From a virus, in IMG/VR virus record IMGVR_UViG_3300042894_004149, positions 1 to 23,998 of that record: 23,998 nt of DNA, one strand, 5' to 3'. Below, piece by piece: positions 7,122-13,513 of this stretch (positions within the stretch are counted from its first letter, which is position 1; each line of letters starts with the position of its first letter). A program made the translations under genes and the position numbers. Below the pieces are notes generated by a model that ran no database searches, was not told the DNA's origin, and saw only the letters and a program-made list of their open reading frames with translations.

Positions 7122-8201
7122 TTAAAAAAAATTTTTAATCTTTTTTACACTTTCGGTATTTAGATCTTCACAGTGGACAAACAAATCGTTGTTTTTAATG
7201 TAATTTAAATTGTAACGAACGGCATCAATTCCTGATTGGAACAATTGATCAAGATTGGTATTTTGTATGTAATCAATTGCGGAAAAAATACCTTTAATCC
7301 GAGTAAGATCTCCTGAATCTGTGTCGTAACTGATATCAAATCCGAAATCAACAGAAAGTCCCAGATCCTTTAATGTTTTGTAAGTGTTACATTGTCCTAC
7401 AGCCAAAAATGGTCTACCAGCTAATAAGGGTTTAAAAGTTTTTTCAGTCAAGTAAGGACCCGGATAATAAAAGTTCTTATTATCGAGTATAGTCCTTGAA
7501 TAGTGCCAACTTTCATTTGTAAGATTGATCCAGGCATCCAGAAACGGTGCAATTTGCCACGAAGCATTTAAAACTGGGGAGATGTTTATAGATTCTGTAT
7601 CATCTTCAAAATTTATCAGTGTTTTGGACAATGATGTTAACTCAAGTTGATCAAGGTATGGGTATCCGTTGGGGTATCCATGATGATCATCTAATTTTCC
7701 CATACTATTGTGATAGGTCAGTATCATGTCACTGTGATCAAAATGTTGCAATAAGTATGCAGTGACAAATTTTTTGTATTGTGTAATTCGGTAGCTTAAA
7801 CTGCTAATTTTATATTTGGGAGTTTTGATTTCTGTGGCCATTCCAATGTCGTTGATTGCTTGGTCCAATTGCTTGTGTAAAGTTATGTATTTAATTACAG
7901 TTATATTTTCAGGCCAGACAGGATTTTTTTCAATATCATAATCGGTGACTAATAAGATTGGTACTGGATACACACGACGAGCTTGTTCTAGAATCCAAGG
8001 TATGTCCATATATTCGGTATGGAATGATATGAAATATCGTTGATAGTTTGCAGGTAAATCAAACTTGGGCCATTGTAAATTTATGCCAAGAAAAATTTCT
8101 GGGCCTACATCAAACTCCTGTCCATAGATTGATTTAAGTAAATCGTCAATTTGAATTTTTGATAAATTTAACGATGTGCCAACATTTAAAAAATCAAGCA
8201 T
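7122..8201 (-). CDS. putative glycosyltransferase-like phage protein (359 aa)
   Basis: The C-terminal third contains YLTEKTFKPLLAGRPFLAVG followed by a LKDLGLSVDFGF segment. This resembles the donor-sugar region of GT10/GT-B-type enzymes (TEK-x-x-x-x-LLAG-x-P) and a family of uncharacterised phage proteins with the same signature. The N-terminal half alternates strands and helices (YFISFHTEYMD, ILLVTDYD), consistent with a Rossmann-like domain. No DxD metal site is obvious. The gene stands alone, with non-coding gaps of about 110 bases before and 146 bases after it. A perfect TATAAATA box is four bases upstream of the start and there is no Shine-Dalgarno. It is AT-rich relative to the cargo genes upstream. 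The enzyme class is tentative. Confidence 0.45.
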   Translation of the reverse strand: MLDFLNVGTSLNLSKIQIDDLLKSIYGQEFDVGPEIFLGINLQWPKFDLPANYQRYFISFHTEYMDIPWILEQARRVYPVPILLVTDYDIEKNPVWPENITVIKYITLHKQLDQAINDIGMATEIKTPKYKISSLSYRITQYKKFVTAYLLQHFDHSDMILTYHNSMGKLDDHHGYPNGYPYLDQLELTSLSKTLINFEDDTESINISPVLNASWQIAPFLDAWINLTNESWHYSRTILDNKNFYYPGPYLTEKTFKPLLAGRPFLAVGQCNTYKTLKDLGLSVDFGFDISYDTDSGDLTRIKGIFSAIDYIQNTNLDQLFQSGIDAVRYNLNYIKNNDLFVHCEDLNTESVKKIKNFF

Positions 8202-8205
8202 GAAC

Positions 8206-8213
8206 TATTTATA
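8206..8213 (-). promoter_or_regulatory. T4-type late promoter box TATAAATA
   Basis: The minus strand reads a perfect TATAAATA, the T4 late -10 element, ending four bases before ATG 8201. With usual T4 geometry the transcript would begin at about the start codon, giving a leaderless or near-leaderless message. Weaker partial matches (TAAATA core) precede the 1475-aa gene (22741-22734) and the glycosyltransferase gene (23677-23670). Confidence 0.45.
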
Positions 8214-8216
8214 GTT

Positions 8217-8341
8217 AATAATTGGTCACTTTTAGTTTCACGGTAGCGAATCGTTACACTAGGCCAGCACCCGGCCACACCACGTAACAGAGTTACGGTC
8301 CTAAGGGTGTTCTTTATCGTCCGGCCGCAGCTAACGCGGCC
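8217..8341 (-). other. structured non-coding gap with stacked inverted repeats at the end of the cargo operon
   Basis: Between the deaminase stop (8314) and the next gene start (8201) I see no gene, but several inverted repeats. GGCCGC-7-GCGGCC (8323-8341) lies at the very end of the deaminase gene. CGTAAC-AGA-GTTACG (8283-8297) is a perfect six-base stem. GGCC-7-GGCC spans 8262-8276, and an imperfect GTA-x-CG stem lies near 8243-8257. None is followed by a U-tract on the minus strand, so a classical terminator is not supported. A structured 3' end or processing site is the simplest reading. Confidence 0.45.
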
Positions 8342-8970
8342 CCGTTGTTAAAACTTTGACTCCAACTGCTGGCAGTTCGGTTAGCTCGATCTTTGCTCCA
8401 GCGATATCCTGCACGATGCCCCGAACAGTCTTTGGTGCATGGTGATCCTAAAAAAGTCAATTCATCTAGTTGTTCTGTTCTGTGTTCCAAAAATGTATTG
8501 GCAAACACATGGCACAGCTCATGTATCTTGGGATTTTTTGTACACTCAGTGTGGAATTTTTTGTGTTGATATCGATCACTGAGATTCTGTGTGGGATCTT
8601 CAAATCCACAATATACTTTGCGTACTGGGCTGTTGTTGATTAATTCTGTACAACTTGGACCGTCTCGTTCGCTGACTGGCATTGGTTCACTGCAAGGACT
8701 GCAGGTTGTTATGATAATACTACCTGCAGGAATGTTACCAAACTTGCGCTCATACTGTTCCATGGCAGCAAGTTCTCCATGTGCCCGTCCGTGTGTGGTT
8801 TTATAATTCACTGCTTTGACTAGATTATTGTTAGTATCTAGTACTGCGGATGCTACCATGCCGTACTTTTCTGGGTCTTGTTTTTTACCCTCAATAATCA
8901 TTGCACATAACTGAACCAAAATATCATCCAGTTTGTTGTGGTTGCGAATTTGAAAATCACTGACTCGCAT
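8314..8970 (-). CDS. cytidine deaminase-like protein with capsid-targeting-like leader and C-terminal CTKDCSGH module (218 aa)
   Basis: The deaminase zinc site is visible: RAHGELAAM around His64/Glu66 (the H-x-E motif) and TCSPCSEP with Cys90 and Cys93 (P-C-x-x-C type). This fits a zinc-dependent nucleotide or nucleic-acid deaminase. The start is ATG 8970, forming a TAATG overlap with the preceding stop; a longer frame exists but would lose this coupling. The N-terminus MRVSDF resembles the MRASEF/MRAQEF leaders of neighbours, but lacks the hydrophobic-x-Glu cut site. After EQLDE (residues 166-170) comes a separate C-terminal module with GSPCTKDCSGHRAGYRW, a Cys/His pattern I recall from other phage proteins. 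The substrate (free cytidine/dCMP, DNA or host RNA) is unknown. It is the last gene of the cargo operon. Confidence 0.7.
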   Translation of the reverse strand: MRVSDFQIRNHNKLDDILVQLCAMIIEGKKQDPEKYGMVASAVLDTNNNLVKAVNYKTTHGRAHGELAAMEQYERKFGNIPAGSIIITTCSPCSEPMPVSERDGPSCTELINNSPVRKVYCGFEDPTQNLSDRYQHKKFHTECTKNPKIHELCHVFANTFLEHRTEQLDELTFLGSPCTKDCSGHRAGYRWSKDRANRTASSWSQSFNNGAALAAAGR

Positions 8971-9371
8971 TATATAACCTGTGTCCAACTAGTTATGTTG
9001 GGGTCATGGAATATTTCATCCAGGTAGTCCTGAGATTCCCAAATGTCTTCTTCTGCAAATTTAAATTTTCTATAAGCACCCGTGGCCTTGGCAACTTTTT
9101 CTAGGTATGATACTATGGCATCTTCACCAGCTTGGGCCAACGCAGCTCTGGCGTCAGGCTCAACTTTGGCCAATACTCGTAGCCCCCACAAGGCTGCACG
9201 ACCCCAATGACTGTCGGCTTTGAAATCTTGTACTGGTGTATTTTTATACCAGTCCGGAGCACCGGCCAATGGGTCTGGTCGCGCCGTATCAACACGATCG
9301 CCCAGGCTTTTGTTCATAAATCCCACAAACCCTGGATCAGTGGCTTCAATTAAAAATTCACTTGCTCTCAT
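8970..9371 (-). CDS. unknown protein with capsid-targeting-like leader MRASEFLIE (133 aa)
   Basis: No domain is recognised. The protein starts MRASEFLIEATD, closely resembling the T4 internal-protein leader MKTYQEFIAEA, with a prohead-protease-like site LIE|A after residue 9. The body is soluble and mainly helical, with a tryptophan-rich middle (HWGRAALWGL) and an Ala-rich segment near residues 70-90. A second possible cut site, YLDE|I, lies near residue 118. ATG 9371 overlaps the stop of the 661-aa gene by four bases (ATGA), and its own stop overlaps the deaminase start, so the three genes are translationally coupled. I infer that it is packaged in the capsid. Confidence 0.7.
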   Translation of the reverse strand: MRASEFLIEATDPGFVGFMNKSLGDRVDTARPDPLAGAPDWYKNTPVQDFKADSHWGRAALWGLRVLAKVEPDARAALAQAGEDAIVSYLEKVAKATGAYRKFKFAEEDIWESQDYLDEIFHDPNITSWTQVI

Positions 9372-11353
9372 TTTTTTGGAAACTTTTTACGCAAAAGTTG
9401 TTTAATAAGTGTTTGTGTGCGTGGATCTGTAGGAGGACTCCATTCTTTCCTGCGCAGATAATAGCCAGCAGTATCAAAACCGGAGTCAAATGTATTCACA
9501 CCTGGTGGAAAGTCAGCGGCCATCATGTTTTTCAGTGATCGAATGTTAGGCGGTGCTATTGTAATTTCAGCAAAATTACTTAGATCAGATTCCTCTGCTT
9601 TTTGTTTTCTAGCTGGGGCATTAAATTTAGCCAGTAGATTTGTTTTGGCACTGGCGCTGTTGGGAACCACAGTCATAAACTCTGCATACTCTGCTTTCCA
9701 ACCAACATTAAATGCTCCTCTGAATGCATCTTGAGCAACTTTATCCATGCTGCGATTTTTCTTGGATCTCATTATGTCCATGGACACCACAGGCATTCCG
9801 TTGGTTCTGAGATAGCTGATCATTTGTTCAGTATCAGCATTTGGCACAGTACCTGTTGGTCCACCAGTTAGTTTGGCCAGTTTGGCCAGATATTCTTGTC
9901 GGTACAGTGCAGGATCACTGGCAATGATCATGGCACGAATAAAGCGTCCCACTGAGTTGTAAATGCCTGCAAAGTCTGCCAGGTAGTTGCCGCCTGCATG
10001 CCTGAAGCTGAAGTATTTGCCGTTGTTGCTGATACTGGCTGTATGACCTTGTGTGGCATCCTTGGCCATGGCATTTAATTTTGCCATATCAATGCTGACA
10101 GTGGTTCTGGGTTGACCAATTGGATTGGGTTTTTTACCTCTGGGTGCTGTAACTTTGACTGCACCGGTGGCTCTGCTCACTATTGATCTTTCAGCACTGC
10201 GAGCGTAGCTGCTGTTTTCGCGGCCAAAGTACTTTAACACATACTGGTCGCCTAAAAACACTGCCAATTTAAGCACATCTAAATTGCCCGGTATGCTGAC
10301 ATTGATGTGCAGGCCGGTGGTTGAGTTGGTGTACAGGCGCAGTTGTTTTGCCAGGCCATAAAAACTTTTCAACGCACCCACAGCTTCTACTGCTGGCAAA
10401 GGCGGACTGACAATTTCGCAACTGGCATCACCACTGTTATCTGTTTCTAAACTGCCGTCTGGTTCAATGTACCAGTCGGTAAGATTTTTTGGTTTTTGGT
10501 GATAGCTATGAAATACATTGACCTTGCGACCGGTCATTTGTTCCAGCGACGGAACCAGTATGCTGACTGCTTTGTTATAATCTTCGTCATCATCATCTTC
10601 GTAGTCATCATCGTAATCTTCGTACTCATCTAAATTCAAGTCATCCCATACTTCTGCCATGGATGTTTTAAATTCAAAATACTGATCAAAGTTGCCGGAT
10701 ATCTGAACAGCATTTCCTGATCGACTGCCCTGGTCTACCACTGTGCCGGCATACACAAAACTCATTAAATCTTCCCAGCTGAAATTACTGAAATGTGTGA
10801 TTAACGAGGCCAGTTGGTTAGTTTTAGGTTTGTTATTGTAATAATAAATGCGGACGGCAAATCGTTTAAAAAATCTAAGTTGGCTAGTTGGTGACAGGTC
10901 TCGAGGAATACGATTTCTTGGATATTCTCGGCGAACGTGTTCAATTGTGTCGGCTCTGATTTTTTCTGGGATTTGATCAAATACTTCTCGTATCTTTGCA
11001 AGTTTTTGCTCTGTCATTTGCATGGCAGCAGTCTGCATGTTATCAAAGCCATTTATGGGTTGTTTAAATGCAAACAAATTGTCAAACTGATCAGGTGAAA
11101 AGGCTTCTAGCTCAGTGTTATCAACCCACTCTTCAAACATAGGTTGAAAGTTTGACATGGAGTATTTGTCATCTTCTTTGTTTATTTCCGGGTCAGCACC
11201 TGTGATTGTGGCTTCTGGTACATGCACTTCAAACTCAAAACCCACCAACACACCAGCCTGCTGTCCTTGTGCAACTGCACGGTCAAATTCCGTGGGGTTC
11301 ATGGCTGCTTCGTCAAGGTCAGCTTGTTCGGGTAAAAAGTGGTAGAGTTTCAT
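9368..11353 (-). CDS. amidoligase-family protein with protease-cleavable leader (661 aa)
   Basis: Three motifs of the phage amidoligase-type (COOH-NH2 ligase) fold are present: GFEFEVHVP at 38-46, EPDGSLE at 297-303 with CEIVSPPLP at 312-320, and TGLHINVS at 346-353. Members are expected to form amide bonds between carboxylates and amines using ATP; the substrate here is unknown. The leader (MKLYHFLPEQADLDEAA) holds two candidate prohead-protease sites, LPE|Q and LDE|A. Residues 239-259 form an unusually acidic stretch, encoded by a TCATCATCT-like repetitive DNA tract. The region after the motifs (LGDQYVLKYFGR, ALYRQEYLAKL) parallels the amidoligase part of the 1475-aa protein, so the two are paralogues. 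It starts 11 bases after the hydrolase gene and ends in an ATGA overlap with the next gene. Confidence 0.75.
   Translation of the reverse strand: MKLYHFLPEQADLDEAAMNPTEFDRAVAQGQQAGVLVGFEFEVHVPEATITGADPEINKEDDKYSMSNFQPMFEEWVDNTELEAFSPDQFDNLFAFKQPINGFDNMQTAAMQMTEQKLAKIREVFDQIPEKIRADTIEHVRREYPRNRIPRDLSPTSQLRFFKRFAVRIYYYNNKPKTNQLASLITHFSNFSWEDLMSFVYAGTVVDQGSRSGNAVQISGNFDQYFEFKTSMAEVWDDLNLDEYEDYDDDYEDDDDEDYNKAVSILVPSLEQMTGRKVNVFHSYHQKPKNLTDWYIEPDGSLETDNSGDASCEIVSPPLPAVEAVGALKSFYGLAKQLRLYTNSTTGLHINVSIPGNLDVLKLAVFLGDQYVLKYFGRENSSYARSAERSIVSRATGAVKVTAPRGKKPNPIGQPRTTVSIDMAKLNAMAKDATQGHTASISNNGKYFSFRHAGGNYLADFAGIYNSVGRFIRAMIIASDPALYRQEYLAKLAKLTGGPTGTVPNADTEQMISYLRTNGMPVVSMDIMRSKKNRSMDKVAQDAFRGAFNVGWKAEYAEFMTVVPNSASAKTNLLAKFNAPARKQKAEESDLSNFAEITIAPPNIRSLKNMMAADFPPGVNTFDSGFDTAGYYLRRKEWSPPTDPRTQTLIKQLLRKKFPKK
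10570..10640. repeat. imperfect TCATCATCT-type tract inside the 661-aa gene
   Basis: The plus strand shows many short repeats of TCATCATC and TCTTCGTA-like units. They encode the Asp/Glu/Tyr-rich acidic stretch (residues 239-259) of the amidoligase. This looks like local repeat expansion within a coding frame and may vary in length between related phages. Confidence 0.55.
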
Positions 11354-11364
11354 AATCTTTGGTG

Positions 11365-11949
11365 CTAGCTATTATTTATCGCGGCTATTTTATCTTGTAT
11401 AATAGCAATAACTTGGTCACTGAGCACCACTTCGTAGTGATTATAATCAACTTCAATCAGTTCCATTCCCTGATCATGATGCCGTTGACTGGCCACAGTG
11501 ACAATGCCGTCGTTTGGTCCCATGATCCAGGCCGCACTACCTTTGACTGTGACTATGTTGGTCCAGGGATGATGTATTTCAATTTGATCTGCTTGACGCA
11601 TGGGCCAACTGTGCGGACCTATGTCTTTTAACAGTCTGCTGAAGGGTAAAAAATACTTGGCAAAATCTGCAGTTTCGGCACCGCCATAGGGTGTGCTTAG
11701 TGTTATTGCACCCAGGACCTGATTGGGTATTAAATTGGCCAAATGCAGTGCATAGATTCCGCCCAAACTGTGTGCAACAAAAAATATATTGTTGACATCA
11801 TGTAACTGCGCCAGCATGGCATCAAGATTGTGCTTGAATCCGTCAGCACTGTTGTATTCTAAAACTATGTCAGATCCGCCGACATGTTCTCGGATATAAT
11901 TAAAACTTTCTCCTGTGGCACTGGCACCGTGAATATAAACTAGATTCAT
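11365..11949 (-). CDS. alpha/beta hydrolase, lipase/esterase-like (194 aa)
   Basis: The fold is clear: an N-terminal strand with an oxyanion-hole HG motif (LVYIHGASATG), the nucleophile elbow FVAHSLGG with Ser at about residue 61, a likely acid in MGPNDGIVT, and the catalytic His in DYNHYEVV. It is short for the family, so the cap domain is small. The substrate is unknown: a lipid, an ester on a surface glycan, or a signalling ester are all possible. It lacks the MRAxEF leader and any early hydrophobic-x-Glu site, unlike its neighbours, but sits inside the same coupled operon, between the possible 25-aa peptide (two-base gap) and the 661-aa amidoligase gene (11-base gap). No signal peptide is seen, so it would act in the cytoplasm. 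Confidence 0.82.
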   Translation of the reverse strand: MNLVYIHGASATGESFNYIREHVGGSDIVLEYNSADGFKHNLDAMLAQLHDVNNIFFVAHSLGGIYALHLANLIPNQVLGAITLSTPYGGAETADFAKYFLPFSRLLKDIGPHSWPMRQADQIEIHHPWTNIVTVKGSAAWIMGPNDGIVTVASQRHHDQGMELIEVDYNHYEVVLSDQVIAIIQDKIAAINNS

Positions 11950-11951
11950 TG

Positions 11952-12029
11952 TTAGACTGGACTATAAGGATTTTTAAATCTATCGTAGCCGTCGTCTTCA
12001 GGATACACTGGGTATTCATTGTGTCTCAT
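11952..12029 (-). CDS. possible 25-residue peptide, Tyr/Asp/Pro-rich
   Basis: ATG 12029 overlaps the stop of the 495-aa gene as ATGA, and the TAA at 11954-11952 is two bases before the hydrolase ATG. This gap would otherwise be the only 76-base hole in the operon. The peptide begins MRHNEYPVYPEDDGYD and ends NPYSPV. It has no recognised family. The exact tiling is the only evidence that it is translated; it might instead just carry ribosomes to the hydrolase start. Confidence 0.45.
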   Translation of the reverse strand: MRHNEYPVYPEDDGYDRFKNPYSPV

Positions 12030-13513
12030 TTCTTACGCCCTCTACGCATGTTTAATTGCCAGCGAGCCAGTTGTCCTTTGCGACCTTTGGCATGCGAGGC
12101 CTTTTCTAGTTCAGCCATGGTGGCTTTTTTAGGAATACCGTGTCTTTGACTATCACCAGGTCGACCTGGACCTTTGCCGTCGGCAAAGTTTTCTCCTACT
12201 GTCTTAACAATTGGTTTTATTCTGCTCAATTCATAAACAATTTCATCACCATGATCAAACGCATTTGATTTATATCCCCAAGCAGTGGCATATCGTTGAA
12301 CCAATCTGCTGTATAATTTTGACCGACTCATACTATTTTGTCCTGGTTCAACATCTTTGCTGGCTGAAAATGCTATGTTTGCTGGTTGTTCAGTTTTTAG
12401 AAACTGTTTTATAGCTGTTAGTACTGTGGCAAATACTCGTTGAGAATCACCATTGCCTGTGGTTTCTAAACTGTTGTTTCTCCAAAACGAAACATTAACT
12501 TCATACGGTGTGGTATGTTCAAACATGACATGCAGATATGATCCATCATCTAGTGTGGCTAATGCATCATAGTCACCATGTTCACTTTTCTCCCATTTAA
12601 TGGAATAAGGTTGATCAAAGGCTTCTGCCACACCCGGCTGATCTATTTTTGCATTCATGCTGGTCAAATGTTTGACGTCACTGTGCTTTTTCCATTTGGC
12701 CCACATGTTCTTGCCCATGGCAGTTTGTGCGCCACTGGGCCAAATATTGGCACCCAGCATACGCATGACCGCATACATGTTTTTGGCTATACCATGCCCT
12801 TGCCATTTTGGGCTCACATACGTACTGACACTTTCTAAAGCTGTGCGAGTGTCATGCTTGATAAATGTAACACGGCCCACTTCTCGGTTGTTGATTCTTG
12901 CTATGACTTCGGGCATGTTATCCCATTGAGTACGTACTAGATATGTGATACCATTGATTTCTTCACTCCAACGGAATCCTGGACGCAAGACTTCGTAATT
13001 AAACTTTTCCAGGCCTTCTGCTAGTTCTGTATCAGGGCGTGATACAGATTTAAAATCGACATCAAACAACGGACCTGGCATGTAGCGACCAGATTGCGTG
13101 ACCATGCCTGCTTGTAGGCGTTGGACTATTTCCGGAGTCAAATCACGATTGCGCAGATATTTAGGAAACAAATGTGTTTCCACAGGTGCGTCTCCTTCCA
13201 GCTTTGATATGGCCTGCATTCTATGACGGCCATCATGCCCTTTGACCTGTGCTGGTTCGCTGAAATCGCCGGACTGCCATGCTTCGGGCACAACAATATC
13301 TAAAAATGGAGCACCAATGGTACCACCTGTACCAATGTGCCGTTCCATTCTGCTGTTGTCTTGATCTGTGAGCGGTAATGCCAGTCGTAAAAATGTACTG
13401 GGCTTCATTGCCACACGCAGACCACGATAATCAACTTCCTGATTCCATGGCACAGATCCTGCGCCTGTGCGATTGTCTATGTTGACTTCGTTAACAAACT
13501 CTTGTGCTCTCAT
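12026..13513 (-). CDS. capsid-targeted multidomain protein: ParB-like and GNAT-like domains plus basic tail (495 aa)
   Basis: Leader MRAQEFVNE|V matches the capsid-targeting pattern. Residues 30-120 contain KGHDGRHRMQA (91-101), the signature loop of ParB/sulfiredoxin-type domains, which include nucleases and CTPases. Residues 185-280 look like a GNAT acetyltransferase, with YVSPKWQGHGIAKNMY (232-247) as the acetyl-CoA loop. After VAE|A (297) comes a phage module containing FSASKDVEPGQNSMSRSKLY, and after VGE|N (441) a strongly basic tail rich in Gly, Lys and Arg with GQLARWQLNMRRGRKK at the end. The modules are therefore separated by the same hydrophobic-x-Glu tripeptide as in the 1084-aa protein. 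Both gene ends are ATGA overlaps. The ParB and GNAT activities are inferred from single motifs. Confidence 0.68.
   Translation of the reverse strand: MRAQEFVNEVNIDNRTGAGSVPWNQEVDYRGLRVAMKPSTFLRLALPLTDQDNSRMERHIGTGGTIGAPFLDIVVPEAWQSGDFSEPAQVKGHDGRHRMQAISKLEGDAPVETHLFPKYLRNRDLTPEIVQRLQAGMVTQSGRYMPGPLFDVDFKSVSRPDTELAEGLEKFNYEVLRPGFRWSEEINGITYLVRTQWDNMPEVIARINNREVGRVTFIKHDTRTALESVSTYVSPKWQGHGIAKNMYAVMRMLGANIWPSGAQTAMGKNMWAKWKKHSDVKHLTSMNAKIDQPGVAEAFDQPYSIKWEKSEHGDYDALATLDDGSYLHVMFEHTTPYEVNVSFWRNNSLETTGNGDSQRVFATVLTAIKQFLKTEQPANIAFSASKDVEPGQNSMSRSKLYSRLVQRYATAWGYKSNAFDHGDEIVYELSRIKPIVKTVGENFADGKGPGRPGDSQRHGIPKKATMAELEKASHAKGRKGQLARWQLNMRRGRKK

Noticed and set aside
7121-7139. AT-only inverted repeat ATTAAAAA-3-TTTTTAAT as a terminator
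   Set aside because: The stem is only A-U pairs in an AT-rich stretch, overlaps the stop of the 359-aa gene, and would be very weak.
8217-8313. tRNA gene in the gap after the deaminase
   Set aside because: There are short stems but no acceptor stem, no usable anticodon arm and no TTC-R-A T-loop on either strand.
8323-8341. Intrinsic terminator at the end of the deaminase gene
   Set aside because: The GC stem is good, but it lies before the stop codon and no U-run follows on the minus strand.
10570-10640. CRISPR-like repeat array
   Set aside because: The short TCATC units have no spacers and simply encode an acidic protein stretch.
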